From JANSYL01 sp963921255 (GTDB lineage: Bacteria > Pseudomonadota > Alphaproteobacteria > Rhodobacterales > Rhodobacteraceae): a DNA stretch of 64,000 nucleotides. Below, one piece after another: positions 15,944 to 25,140 of this stretch (positions are counted from its first letter, which is position 1; every line of letters begins with the position of its first letter). The DNA lies in the NCBI GenBank assembly GCA_963921255.3, contig CAWUEW020000001.1, forward strand, positions 992,001 to 1,056,000, in the 5' to 3' direction. The notes below the pieces were generated by a model. The model was not told the DNA's origin and made no database searches. It saw only the letters and a program-made list of their open reading frames with translations. The translations under genes and the position numbers were made by a program.

Positions 15944-16999
15944 ATGTTTGACGCGCCCGTAACTGGCAAAAAGAAACTTCTGCGCAGCTTGGCCGGCGAG
16001 GCAATGGATGTGCCCCCCGTTTGGCTGATGCGCCAGGCGGGTCGGTACCTTCCCGAATACCGCGCCACACGGGCCGAAGCGGGGGATTTCCTGTCGCTTT
16101 GCTACAACTCGGATCTCGCCGCCGAGGTCACGCTGCAGCCCATCCGCAAATACGGCTTCGACGCCGCCATCCTGTTTGCCGACATCCTTCTGATCCCCCA
16201 GGCCCTGGGCGCGGATCTTTGGTTTGTCACCGGAGAAGGCCCGCGCTTGTCCACCATCACGGGCCCCGAGGGGATGAAACCGCTCAAGGGCAAGGACGAT
16301 GTGCACGAACACCTCGCCCCGGTCTATGAAACGGTGCGCATCCTGTCGCGTGAATTGCCGAAGGAAACCACTCTGATCGGCTTTGCGGGCGCGCCCTGGA
16401 CGGTGGCGACCTACATGATCGCCGGACGCGGCACCCCGGATCAGGCCCCGGCCCATGCCCTGCGCGAAGGCGATCCTGAAACCTTCGACGCCCTGATCGA
16501 CCTGCTTACGGATGCAACCATCGAGTATCTCGATCAACAGGTGCTTGCCGGGGCGGAAGTGGTGAAGATTTTCGATTCCTGGGCCGGATCCCTCAAGGGC
16601 GAGGCATTCACACGCTACGCGCTGGAACCGGCCAAACGGATCACGTCCGCGTTGAAGGCGCGGCACCCGAACCTGCCGGTCATTGCCTTCCCGCGCGAAG
16701 CGGGCGACGCCTACAAAGGGTTTGCCAAAGCGGTCGGCGCCGATGGCCTGGCCATCGACACCAAGGTCGATCCGGCCTGGGCCGCGGAGCATCTGCAACC
16801 CGACAGCTGCGTCCAAGGGAACCTCGATCCCAAGCACATGGTGACCGGCGGCGAGGCCCTGGTGGCCGAAACCCGGCAGATCATGAGCGCGCTCAAGAAC
16901 GGGCCGCATATCTTCAATCTGGGCCATGGCATCACGCCCGACGCAGATCCGGACAACGTCCATCTGTTGCTAGAAACCATCCGGGGCACCTCGACCTAG
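15944..16999 (+). CDS. hemE: Uroporphyrinogen decarboxylase
   Basis: A 351-residue enzyme converting uroporphyrinogen III to coproporphyrinogen III in the cytoplasm. The signature PPVWLMRQAGRYLPEYR near residue 25 contains the substrate-binding arginines. Also visible are the Asp block AAILFADILLIPQALG, GFAGAPWTVATYMI and the C-terminal NLGHGITPDADPDNV. Length is normal. Divergent from hemC. Followed after 55 bases by an unrelated glycosyltransferase gene on the same strand. Confidence 0.97.
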   Translation: MFDAPVTGKKKLLRSLAGEAMDVPPVWLMRQAGRYLPEYRATRAEAGDFLSLCYNSDLAAEVTLQPIRKYGFDAAILFADILLIPQALGADLWFVTGEGPRLSTITGPEGMKPLKGKDDVHEHLAPVYETVRILSRELPKETTLIGFAGAPWTVATYMIAGRGTPDQAPAHALREGDPETFDALIDLLTDATIEYLDQQVLAGAEVVKIFDSWAGSLKGEAFTRYALEPAKRITSALKARHPNLPVIAFPREAGDAYKGFAKAVGADGLAIDTKVDPAWAAEHLQPDSCVQGNLDPKHMVTGGEALVAETRQIMSALKNGPHIFNLGHGITPDADPDNVHLLLETIRGTST

Positions 17000-17054
17000 A
17001 CGCGGCTCCAACGGCGCTTGTGCGGGGCAAGACCAACGGCTAAGCGCTGTGGGT

Positions 17055-18116
17055 ATGACGTTTCTCGACCCCGCCCATATCGACGTTCTCGCGCCGAACC
17101 TGAAAAAACGCCTCTCGGGTGTGACGGCGACGGTCGTGCGGCTGGTCCCGCTACAGCGCAACGACATCTCCATTGCGGCGGTGGCGCCGGCCCTGCCCGA
17201 CCACGTGCCGCAGGTGCGGATGCGGAACCTGCTGACCATGCCCCGCAATGGGCCGTCCGGCGCCCGGGTCTGGCACGCGCGACGCAACTCGGAGATGTTG
17301 GCCGGGTTGGCCCTGAAGACCCTCCTGCGCAAGCGGCTCAAACTGCTCTTTACGTCGGCGTCGCAACGCCACCACACCGGGTATTCCAAATGGCTGATCC
17401 GGAAGATGGACGCGATCATCTCAACGTCTCAAAAGACGGCGGGATATCTGGACCACCCCTCGACCGTGATCCTCCATGGCATTGATACAGAAGGGTTTTC
17501 ACCGCCCGAAGATCAGGCCGGACTGAAGGCGCGGTTGGGGTTTGGACCCGGGCCGCTGGTTGGATGCTTTGGGCGCATCCGCGCACAGAAGGGCACGGAT
17601 GTTTTCGTCGACGCGATGATCGCCGTGCTGCGCGACCGGCCCGATGCCCAGGCTGTCGTGATGGGCCGCGCGACCGAGCAGCATCAGGCGTTCGAACGCG
17701 GGTTGCGCGAAAAGGTGATGGCCGCCGAACTGGAAGACCGCATCCATTTCAAACCCGAGGTGCCGGTGCATGACATCGCAGATTGGTACCAGGCACTGGA
17801 CCTCTTCATCGCGCCGCAGCGGTGGGAAGGGTTTGGCCTGACCCCGCTGGAGGCCATGGCCTGCGGGGTGCCGGTGATCGCGACAACAGTCGGGGCATTC
17901 GAGGAGCTGGTGGTCAACGGGTCGACCGGGGCGCTGATCCCGCCGGGCGATGTCGACGCGATGGCCACCGCAGCCGCCCAGTATCTGGACAACCCCGCCG
18001 AACGGATGTTCCAAGGCGAAGCGGCGCGCGTGCACATCCTGTCCGACTTCAAGATCGAACGCGAAGTGGCCGCCATCAATGCAGTCTATCGCGGCCTATT
18101 GGAGGCGTCGGACTAA
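17055..18116 (+). CDS. Glycosyltransferase family 4 protein
   Basis: A 353-residue GT-B glycosyltransferase. The C-terminal half has the family pattern VGCFGRIRAQKGTDVFVDAM (near residue 170), the phosphate-binding EX7E-like region EGFGLTPLEAMACGVPVIAT and GALIPPGDVDAMA. No signal or membrane segment is visible. ATG 17055 is preferred over a GTG six bases earlier. It stands between hemE and the convergent hemF and resembles LPS/exopolysaccharide mannosyl- or glucosyltransferases. Donor and acceptor are unknown. Confidence 0.88.
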   Translation: MTFLDPAHIDVLAPNLKKRLSGVTATVVRLVPLQRNDISIAAVAPALPDHVPQVRMRNLLTMPRNGPSGARVWHARRNSEMLAGLALKTLLRKRLKLLFTSASQRHHTGYSKWLIRKMDAIISTSQKTAGYLDHPSTVILHGIDTEGFSPPEDQAGLKARLGFGPGPLVGCFGRIRAQKGTDVFVDAMIAVLRDRPDAQAVVMGRATEQHQAFERGLREKVMAAELEDRIHFKPEVPVHDIADWYQALDLFIAPQRWEGFGLTPLEAMACGVPVIATTVGAFEELVVNGSTGALIPPGDVDAMATAAAQYLDNPAERMFQGEAARVHILSDFKIEREVAAINAVYRGLLEASD

Positions 18117-18153
18117 GCAGGATCACGGCGCCGTCTGGCCGACGCCGCGCAGG

Positions 18154-19035
18154 TCAGGTCCACTTGGCAATCGGCGGAAGGCTCATCAGGACGGCGTTGG
18201 CATCATGCCCGGTTTCAAGGCCGAATTTCGTCCCGCGGTCATACACAAGATTGTACTCGGCATAGAGCCCGCGATGAACCAATTGCGCCTCGCGGTCCGT
18301 ATCGTCAAAGGCCTCGTGGCGGCGGCGCTCTACGCAACCCAGGAAGGCCGGCAGGAACGCGCGCCCGACATCCTGGGTAAAGGCGAAATCCGCCGCCCAA
18401 TCGCCGGTGTTCAGGTCGTCGTAAAAAATCCCGCCGACGCCCCGGGCCCGGTGACGGTGCGGAACATAGAAGTATTCGTCCGCCCAGGCTTTGAACCGAT
18501 CGTAATAGGCCGGATCGTGCCGGTCGCAGTGATCCTTCAGGACGGCGTGGAAATGCGCCGTGTCCTCGTCATATTCAATCGCCGGGTTCAGGTCGGATCC
18601 CCCGCCGAACCACCAGGCGACCGGCGTCCAGAACATGCGCGTGTTCATGTGAACGGCGGGCACCTTCGGGTTCTGCATATGCGCCACAAGGCTGATGCCC
18701 GAGGCCCAGAAGGTCGGATCCTCTTTCAACCCGGACAGATCCTTGCGGGCCGCCATCGCCTGAACGGCGCGATCGCCCAGTTTGCCGTAGACGGTCGAGA
18801 CGTTGACCCCGACCTTTTCGAACACCCGGCCACCGCGCATCACGCTCATCAGCCCGCCACCGGCATCGGTGCCGTCTTCGGATTTGCGTTTGGTTTCCGT
18901 CACTTCAAAGCGTCCGGCCGGGGCATCCCCGCCTTGGCTGTCTTCGACGGCCTCAAAGGCAGCCACGATCTCGTCCCGCAGAAGGCGGAACCAATTCGAA
19001 GCCTTGGATTTGTGGTCGTCATACAGGTCTTTCAT
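18154..19035 (-). CDS. hemF: Oxygen-dependent coproporphyrinogen III oxidase
   Basis: A 293-residue HemF that decarboxylates coproporphyrinogen III to protoporphyrinogen IX using O2. Signatures are FEKVGVNVSTVYG, HMNTRMFW, the WWFGGGSDLNP block, HFHAVLKDHCDRHDPAYY and the C-terminal RGLYAEYNLVYDRGTKFGL. ATG 19035 lies nine bases after AAGGA; a GTG directly before it is possible. It is the aerobic counterpart of the hemN at 32.6 kb, so the organism can make heme with and without oxygen. Confidence 0.97.
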   Translation of the reverse strand: MKDLYDDHKSKASNWFRLLRDEIVAAFEAVEDSQGGDAPAGRFEVTETKRKSEDGTDAGGGLMSVMRGGRVFEKVGVNVSTVYGKLGDRAVQAMAARKDLSGLKEDPTFWASGISLVAHMQNPKVPAVHMNTRMFWTPVAWWFGGGSDLNPAIEYDEDTAHFHAVLKDHCDRHDPAYYDRFKAWADEYFYVPHRHRARGVGGIFYDDLNTGDWAADFAFTQDVGRAFLPAFLGCVERRRHEAFDDTDREAQLVHRGLYAEYNLVYDRGTKFGLETGHDANAVLMSLPPIAKWT

Positions 19036-19055
19036 CACAGGCGATCCTTCATAGC

Positions 19056-19080
19056 GTTACTCTTCTTTTAGCAGAGTAAC
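19056..19080. promoter_or_regulatory. Inverted repeat upstream of hemF (GTTACTC-N11-GAGTAAC)
   Basis: A perfect 7-base inverted repeat, 21 bases from the hemF start codon, in the 278-base divergent region between hemF and the DD-carboxypeptidase gene (19036-19313). It may be an operator for hemF or a leader hairpin. I see nothing else definite in that gap. Confidence 0.35.
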
Positions 19081-19313
19081 CGCGGGGATGCCACGCGATG
19101 TGATGCCTCGGGACCGGGTGGTTTTCGCAGGCAGAGCAATCCGTTTCTGGTGGCTCAACGCCCGCAACAACCAACATCTAGCGCGCGCAAAAGTGCCATG
19201 ATCAAACTTCCGCCAAGTCGTTGCATTGGCCATGGATTTTCCGGCCCGCTTCGCTTACGATACGTGAAATTGCACCGCGTAAGACGGTGATTGAGGCAGA
19301 GCGAGCGGGTCCA

Positions 19314-20726
19314 GTGACCAAGCACCCCAGTTTTCCGGCCCTGGTTGGGCTGGCCGTTTTATGTGTTGTGGCCCTGTTGGCCGCGCCCCTTCGTGCTGCG
19401 CCCTACGCCGCCATGGTGATGGACGCCCGGACCGGCGAAGTGCTGCATTCGCGCAATGCGGATACGCGGCTGCACCCGGCATCCCTGACCAAAATGATGA
19501 CGCTCTACATCGCGTTCGAAGCGGTACGCCTTGGCGAAATCACGCTCGACACACCCGTCCGCGTGTCGAACCACGCCGCCTCCGAACCTCCGTCGGAACT
19601 GGGGTTGCGCGCTGGCTCGACCATTCGGTTCCGATATCTCATCCGCGCGGCGGCGATCCGATCCGCCAACGATGCCGCCACTGCCATTGCCGAAGCCATT
19701 TCCGGCTCCGAGGCCGCCTTTGCCCGCCGTATGAACCGCACGGCGCAGGCCCTTGGCATGACGCGCACCACGTTCCGCAACGCCCACGGCCTGACCGAAG
19801 ACGGCCACATGAGCACCGCCCGGGACATGACCATCATGGGCCGGCGGCTGTTCTACGATTACCCACAATACTACAACATCTTCCAACGCCGCTCGGACAA
19901 CGCGGGCATTGCCACGGTGCGCAACACAAACCGCGCCCTGCTGGATGCCTATCGTGGCGCAGACGGGATCAAGACGGGATACACCCGCGCCGCCGGGTTC
20001 AACCTCGTGGCCTCCGCAGAACGCGGGCAGGAGCGTATCATTGCGACCGTGTTTGGCGGACGCTCAGCCGCGTGGCGCAATCAACGTGTAGCCGAACTGC
20101 TCGATATGGGATTTGCCCGCGCGCCAAGCACTGCAAGTGTCCGGGTTCCGGGCCTGCCGACCTATGATGGCGCCCCGGCCGGTCGGACCACGCGGGCGAC
20201 AGGCGCGGTCACGCGATCCATTCGGCCCCAACCGCGCCCATCGCCGGAACCTGAACCCGAACTGCTCGCCGCCATCTCGGATGCCGTCGGCGAAGCTTTG
20301 GAAGAGGTGCAGAACGAACCAGTAGCCGCTGTGCCCGGTCGTATGCCGGTGCCCCGTCCTGAACCTCAGGCGGCCCTCGCCCCGCCCCCGCGTGAGGATG
20401 ATGTCGCGGCCCTCGACGCGCCCGCCACCCCCGATCTGCGAGACATCTTCGAACCCGAGATCGTGACCCGGGCGTCATCCACCGGCAGCCGCCTCTATGG
20501 TGTGTCTCTGGGGGCGCAAACCTCGCACCATGCCGCGGAACGCCTGCTCCTGCGCACGGCCCTGAGCGAGATCGGAACCTTTGACCAGGCCCTGCGCCGT
20601 GTCGTGCAACGCAACGGCGGGTACGAAGCATTGTTTCAAGGCATGACCGAGGATCAGGCCGCACGCGCCTGCGCGCGGCTCCAGGCACGCAACGTCGCCT
20701 GCAGTGCCTTTGGGCCAAGCGGCTAA
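19314..20726 (+). CDS. Serine-type D-Ala-D-Ala carboxypeptidase with SPOR-like tail
   Basis: A protein of about 470 residues of the PBP5/6 (S11) family, trimming peptidoglycan stem peptides in the periplasm. From the GTG start at 19314 a signal peptide reads MTKHPSF, a hydrophobic core and APLRAAPYA. Catalytic motifs are Ser57-Leu-Thr-Lys60, SAN within RSANDAAT, and KTG within GIKTGYT. A Pro/Ala-rich linker leads to an approximately 75-residue SPOR-like C-terminal domain (SLGAQTSHHAAERLLLR; GMTEDQAARACARL) expected to bind denuded septal glycan. Earlier TTG/GTG starts are possible but would bury the signal peptide. Confidence 0.9.
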   Translation: MTKHPSFPALVGLAVLCVVALLAAPLRAAPYAAMVMDARTGEVLHSRNADTRLHPASLTKMMTLYIAFEAVRLGEITLDTPVRVSNHAASEPPSELGLRAGSTIRFRYLIRAAAIRSANDAATAIAEAISGSEAAFARRMNRTAQALGMTRTTFRNAHGLTEDGHMSTARDMTIMGRRLFYDYPQYYNIFQRRSDNAGIATVRNTNRALLDAYRGADGIKTGYTRAAGFNLVASAERGQERIIATVFGGRSAAWRNQRVAELLDMGFARAPSTASVRVPGLPTYDGAPAGRTTRATGAVTRSIRPQPRPSPEPEPELLAAISDAVGEALEEVQNEPVAAVPGRMPVPRPEPQAALAPPPREDDVAALDAPATPDLRDIFEPEIVTRASSTGSRLYGVSLGAQTSHHAAERLLLRTALSEIGTFDQALRRVVQRNGGYEALFQGMTEDQAARACARLQARNVACSAFGPSG

Positions 20727-20742
20727 GCGGCTAAACCCGCCT

Positions 20743-20901
20743 CTATTCCTTGGGTTTGTCGTCGTAATCCTCGCGCAGGATGCGGTGCGCATCCCCTTCG
20801 GGATCATCAAACTGGCCGCGCTTCACCATCCAGAAGAAGATGCCCAACCCGATCAGCCCAAGAAACAGGCTGACTGGGATCAGGATGCCAAGAACGTCCA
20901 T
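20743..20901 (-). CDS. ccoS: cbb3 oxidase assembly protein CcoS
   Basis: A 52-residue membrane protein. An N-terminal helix (MDVLGILIPVSLFLGLIGLG) is followed by the family block FFWMVKRGQFDDPEGDAHRI and an acidic tail DDYDDKPKE-like end. CcoS is needed for cofactor insertion into cbb3-type cytochrome oxidase. It starts 12 bases after the ccoI stop and ends the ccoGHIS operon; convergent with the carboxypeptidase gene. The short length is normal for the family. Confidence 0.95.
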   Translation of the reverse strand: MDVLGILIPVSLFLGLIGLGIFFWMVKRGQFDDPEGDAHRILREDYDDKPKE

Positions 20902-20913
20902 GCGACTGTGACC

Positions 20914-23100
20914 TCACTTCACGCGGAGTGCGTTGAGCGAAACGGTAAGGGAACTGGACGACATCGCCAAGGCCGCGATCAGAGGCGAACACAGACCGGC
21001 CACGGCCAATGGCACAGCCAGAATGTTATAGACCGTCGCAATGGTGAAGTTTTCCCGGATGCGTCGGCTGGAGGATTTGGCCGTTGTGACCGCATCGGCA
21101 ATCGGGGCCAGGCTGCGCCCCATCAAAACCATGTCCGATGCGCTGCGTGCCGCATCCAGCGCCGACGCGGGCGAGATCGACACATGGGCCGCCGCAAGGG
21201 CCGCCGTGTCATTCAAGCCGTCGCCCACCATGAGAACCTTGCCACCCGCCTCCGAAAGCGCGGCCACCGTCTGGGCCTTTTCGGCCGGCAGTGCTTCGGC
21301 AAACACCTCTTCGATGCCAATCCGGGCGGCGAAGCGGTTCACCGCCGGGGCCGTGTCGCCCGAGATCAGGAGGACACGCTTGCCTTGCGCTTTCAGCGCA
21401 TTGACGACATCGGCCGCCCCCTCGCGCAGCGTGTCGGTGAACGGAATGGTGATCGGTGCGTCCTCGCCGAGTTTCAGGAAGGTGGCCGTGGTCGCGGGGG
21501 CGTCGGCCCCGATCCAGGCTGCGCGTCCCAGACGCACGGTCCGTCCCTTCCATGCGCCCTCCACGCCATAGCCGGGAACTTCGGTCAGGTCGGTCACATT
21601 GGCCGGGCGATACCCCGCACCCGACAAACCCTTGGCCAGGGCTTCGGCCAGCGGATGCGCCGACCCTTGCGCCAAGGCCAGCGCCACCCGGGCCGCGTCG
21701 TCCGGCAAGGCATCCAGCGCCACAGGCTCTGCCGCGCCGGTCGTCAGCGTACCCGTCTTGTCAAAGACAACGGTGTCGGCCTCGGCCAACCGCTCCAACG
21801 CGGTGCCATCCTTGATCAGCAGCCCTTTGCGAAACAGCTTGCCGGAGGCCGCAGTTGTCACGGCCGGCACGGCCAATCCAAGGGCACAGGGGCAGGTGAT
21901 GATCAATACCGCCGCCGCAATGTTGAGAGCGATTCGCAGATCCTGCGTGTACAGATACCAACCGACCGCCGCCGCGACCGACAGGATATGCACGCCCGGC
22001 GCATAGAGCTTGGCCGCCTGATCGGCGAGCGAGGTGTAGTTGTTCCGCCCGGCTTCGGCCACGGCCACCAGATCGGCGATGCGATGCAGCGCCGTGTCCC
22101 GTCCCGCCGCGGTGACTTCGACCGTCAGGGGCCCCGTCAGGTTCACTTCGCCCGCAGCCACAGCCTGACCCGGCCCGGCATAGACCGGCAGGCTTTCGCC
22201 CGTCATCAAACCGCGGTCCAATTCGGACTGTCCGTCCGTCACGATCCCGTCGACCGGGATACGTCCCCCCGGCTTCACCCGGACGATATCGCCCGGGGCC
22301 AGATCGGCGACCGATACGGTTTCTTCCGTGCCATCCGCCGCCAGCCGCAGGGCGCGTGGCACTTCCAGCGCGGCCAATTCCTGCGCCGCCGAGCGTGCCG
22401 ACGCCCGGGTGCGGTGATCCAGATACCGACCGGCCAGCAGGAAACAGCACAGTGCGATGGCCGCGTCGAAATAGGCGTGCTCGCCCGAATGCATGGTTTC
22501 GTACAGCGACGTGCCCACCGCCAGCAGGATCGCCAGGGTGATCGGCACATCCATGTTTAGCCGCCCGCCCTTCAGGGCGCTCCAGGCCGACACATAGAAC
22601 GGCCGCCCGCAAAAGATCACGGCCGGAATGGCGATGGCCGCGCTGATCCAATGCATCATGTCACGGGTGAAGCCTTCGGCGCCCGACCAGACCGCCACCG
22701 ACAGCAGCATGACGTTCATCATGGCAAAGAACGACACGGCAAGGCGCATCATCAGGTCTTTGCCCTGCCGATCCGCGTCGGTCGTGGCCAGCACGCCGGG
22801 ATCAAGCTCATGCGCCTCGTAGCCCGCAGCCTCAAGCACCTGGGTCAGGTCCTCGGCCGTAACGCCGGCATCGGCCTCGACCGCGGCGCGGCGGAGGGTC
22901 AGGTTCACCCGGGCATCCTTGACGCCCGGCGTGGCCATCAGCGCCTTTTCCACACCCGAAATACAGCCCGCGCAATGAATGCCGGGCAGCGACAGCATGA
23001 CCTTTGCATCCTTGGGCAGATCGGCCAAATGCTCGGCCGCGGGAGCGGCAGAGCAGGCCGGGCAGGCGCCCGGACGGGCATGTTCGAAGGTCGCTGTCAC
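20914..23100 (-). CDS. ccoI: Copper-translocating P1B-type ATPase CcoI/FixI
   Basis: A 728-residue copper exporter supplying Cu to the CcoN active site during cbb3 assembly. N-terminal cysteines (GACPAC) precede an HMA domain with GIHCAGC. The core shows MTGES, the CPC membrane motif in TCPCALGLAVP, DKTGTLT (phosphorylated Asp) and GDGLNDTAAL. The apparent start is GTG 23100, seven bases after the ccoH stop; no better in-frame ATG exists before the HMA domain. Third gene of ccoGHIS. Confidence 0.95.
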   Translation of the reverse strand: MTATFEHARPGACPACSAAPAAEHLADLPKDAKVMLSLPGIHCAGCISGVEKALMATPGVKDARVNLTLRRAAVEADAGVTAEDLTQVLEAAGYEAHELDPGVLATTDADRQGKDLMMRLAVSFFAMMNVMLLSVAVWSGAEGFTRDMMHWISAAIAIPAVIFCGRPFYVSAWSALKGGRLNMDVPITLAILLAVGTSLYETMHSGEHAYFDAAIALCCFLLAGRYLDHRTRASARSAAQELAALEVPRALRLAADGTEETVSVADLAPGDIVRVKPGGRIPVDGIVTDGQSELDRGLMTGESLPVYAGPGQAVAAGEVNLTGPLTVEVTAAGRDTALHRIADLVAVAEAGRNNYTSLADQAAKLYAPGVHILSVAAAVGWYLYTQDLRIALNIAAAVLIITCPCALGLAVPAVTTAASGKLFRKGLLIKDGTALERLAEADTVVFDKTGTLTTGAAEPVALDALPDDAARVALALAQGSAHPLAEALAKGLSGAGYRPANVTDLTEVPGYGVEGAWKGRTVRLGRAAWIGADAPATTATFLKLGEDAPITIPFTDTLREGAADVVNALKAQGKRVLLISGDTAPAVNRFAARIGIEEVFAEALPAEKAQTVAALSEAGGKVLMVGDGLNDTAALAAAHVSISPASALDAARSASDMVLMGRSLAPIADAVTTAKSSSRRIRENFTIATVYNILAVPLAVAGLCSPLIAALAMSSSSLTVSLNALRVK

Positions 23101-23107
23101 GGCAGGC

Positions 23108-23596
23108 TCAGTCCCAATAGCTGAACGTGATGTTGTGCCGGTAATCCGTGCCGTCGCGCGCGGTGCCCGTCAGGCGCAGCCGCCACCTTCCCTGGTCCAG
23201 CTCGACCGGTGCCACGAAGGCCCCACGGCTGCGGGTCAACGCCAGTTGCTGGTCTTGCGTCTGGTTCGTCGGCCGCGTCAGAAGCGCGTTCAACTCGGCC
23301 GGATACACCGGCGCGCCGCTTGCATCGACCAGATGCAGGATCAGCGTGCCGTCGCCCGGGATTTCAACGCTGGCGTTCCAACCCAGGGCCAGTTGCGCAT
23401 CGCGCCGGTCGTCGAAGGTCTGGCTGTCGGCGTAGGAGGAACTGACCTCCATCCCCGGAAAGGTCGACACGGCATTGTAGGCCATGAAGACATTCACCCC
23501 GATGATGATCCCGAAGCCGCCGACGAAAATGGCCAGAACATGCCATCCGGTCAGCTTGCGGCCTGTATCGACCGGGTCGTTCATTTCGACACTCAT
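23108..23596 (-). CDS. ccoH: cbb3 oxidase assembly protein CcoH/FixH
   Basis: A 162-residue FixH-family protein with one N-terminal membrane helix (WHVLAIFVGGFGIIIGVNVFMAY) and a periplasmic beta-domain ending in HNITFSYWD. FixH/CcoH is required for stable cbb3 oxidase and works with the copper pump. ATG 23596 overlaps the ccoG stop by ATGA. Confidence 0.94.
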   Translation of the reverse strand: MSVEMNDPVDTGRKLTGWHVLAIFVGGFGIIIGVNVFMAYNAVSTFPGMEVSSSYADSQTFDDRRDAQLALGWNASVEIPGDGTLILHLVDASGAPVYPAELNALLTRPTNQTQDQQLALTRSRGAFVAPVELDQGRWRLRLTGTARDGTDYRHNITFSYWD

Positions 23597-25014
23597 TCAA
23601 TATCCCTCCCGAAGAATGTGGTGTCCCGATGGGCGCGTGCAGTGGTGTTCATATCCTCGACCCACAGACGGAGCGGGGTCCGCTCGGCATTGGCGGCCTC
23701 GGTGCCCGGTCGGGCGATGACGTAAACGCGTTGAAGTTGCAGGGTGTCCGCCGGCACATCGACCGTCAGAAGGTCCGTTCCTTCGAGGTCGACCTGCAGG
23801 ATGGCATCCGACGTCAGGCTGATGTGGAACGTGGTGTCGTCATGGCTCATATTCCGGATGCGCACGTCATAGGTGTTCCGGATCGCGCCATCGGACAGGG
23901 TCACGAATTGCGGGTTTCGAACGGGTGCGACCGTGACGTCAATCTCGGACCGGACGAACAGCAGGACGGTCAGACCAACACCAATCAGCGACCACAGCGC
24001 CGTGTAGATGATCGTGCGCAGACGGAAGATATGCTTCCAGATGTTCTTTTTCGGGTTGCCCGCCCGTTCGTTGGCCTCGTCGGTCAGGGCGATGTAGTCG
24101 ATCAGGCCGCGTTCTTTCCCGACCTTCTCCATCATTTCATCGCAGGCATCGATGCACAGGGCGCAGGTGATGCACTCCAGCTGCTGGCCATCCCGAATGT
24201 CGATCCCGACCGGGCAGACATTCACGCAGGCGTTGCAGTCGATGCAGTCGCCCAGATTGTCCCGCGCCTTGCCGCGCCCGCGCGGCTCACCGCGCCAATC
24301 GCGATAGGCGACGGTGATCGTATCCTCATCCATCATGGCCGCCTGGATGCGCGGCCAGGGGCACATGTAGACGCAGACCTGCTCGCGCATGAACCCACCA
24401 AAGACGAAGGTCGTGGCCGTGAGAATGCCGATCGTCGCATAAGCGACATAGGCGCCCTGCCCGGTCACCAAGTCGCGCATCAGCGTCGGCGCGTCCGCGA
24501 AGTAGAACACCCAGGCGCCGCCGGTGGCCAAGGCAATCAGGAACCAGGCGATGTATTTGGTGACCCGAAGGCGGATCTTCGTCACGTTCCACTCCTGACG
24601 CCACAACCGCAGCCGCGCATTGCGGTCGCCCTCAATCCAACGCTCCACCGCATAGAAAAGATCGGTCCAGACGGTTTGCGGGCAGGCATACCCGCACCAC
24701 ACCCGCCCCAAGGCGGAGGTGAACAGGAACAGCCCCAAGCCCGCCATGATCAGGAGGCCCGCCACGAAGTAAAATTCATGCGGCCAGATCTCGATCCAGA
24801 AAAAGAAAAAGCGCCGGTTCGCGAGGTCGAGCAAGACGGCCTGATCCGGCAAGGCCGGGCCCCGGTCAAAGCGAATCCACGGGGTCACATAGTAGATCCC
24901 CAGCGTGATGATCATGATGATCCACTTGAGATTGCGGAACCGACCCGACACGCGCTTCGGGAACACGGGTTCACGGGCGGCATAGAGCTTTTGCGGCTCT
25001 TCGGTGGCACTCAT
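23593..25014 (-). CDS. ccoG: cbb3 oxidase accessory protein CcoG (RdxB/FixG)
   Basis: A 473-residue membrane iron-sulfur protein, reported for the family to reduce copper for cbb3 assembly. About five membrane helices surround two ferredoxin-type cysteine clusters, CIDCNACVNVCP and CITCALCIDACD, and a C-terminal IgG-like FixG domain follows. ATG 25014 is chosen to begin MSATEEPQKL; the in-frame extension upstream has no family similarity. First gene of ccoGHIS, with an FNR box centred at 25092.5, 78 bases upstream. Confidence 0.95.
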   Translation of the reverse strand: MSATEEPQKLYAAREPVFPKRVSGRFRNLKWIIMIITLGIYYVTPWIRFDRGPALPDQAVLLDLANRRFFFFWIEIWPHEFYFVAGLLIMAGLGLFLFTSALGRVWCGYACPQTVWTDLFYAVERWIEGDRNARLRLWRQEWNVTKIRLRVTKYIAWFLIALATGGAWVFYFADAPTLMRDLVTGQGAYVAYATIGILTATTFVFGGFMREQVCVYMCPWPRIQAAMMDEDTITVAYRDWRGEPRGRGKARDNLGDCIDCNACVNVCPVGIDIRDGQQLECITCALCIDACDEMMEKVGKERGLIDYIALTDEANERAGNPKKNIWKHIFRLRTIIYTALWSLIGVGLTVLLFVRSEIDVTVAPVRNPQFVTLSDGAIRNTYDVRIRNMSHDDTTFHISLTSDAILQVDLEGTDLLTVDVPADTLQLQRVYVIARPGTEAANAERTPLRLWVEDMNTTARAHRDTTFFGRDIE

Positions 25015-25057
25015 TTGGGAATCATTCCTTGGTTTTGAAACAGTCCTGCGCTCGGGT

Positions 25058-25099
25058 GTTCTACGAACCCGCACCGCCCCGCTCTTTGACGTGGATCAA
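25058..25099 (-). promoter_or_regulatory. FNR-dependent promoter of ccoG (box plus -10)
   Basis: The FNR-type box TTGAC-GTGG-ATCAA at 25086-25099 lies upstream of ccoG. On the minus strand a -10-like TAGAAC (25063-25058) is centred 32 bases downstream of the box centre, exactly the class II FNR layout (box at -41.5). It predicts a transcript start near 25051 and a 37-base leader. Confidence 0.7.
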
Positions 25100-25140
25100 A
25101 AGCAATCCGACCGGATGGTTGACCGCGACAATCGCACGCA

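Noticed and set aside
20704..22560. 618-codon plus-strand frame opposite ccoS and ccoI
   Set aside because: ccoI has all P-type ATPase motifs on the other strand; this frame has none and is Arg/Gln/His rich.
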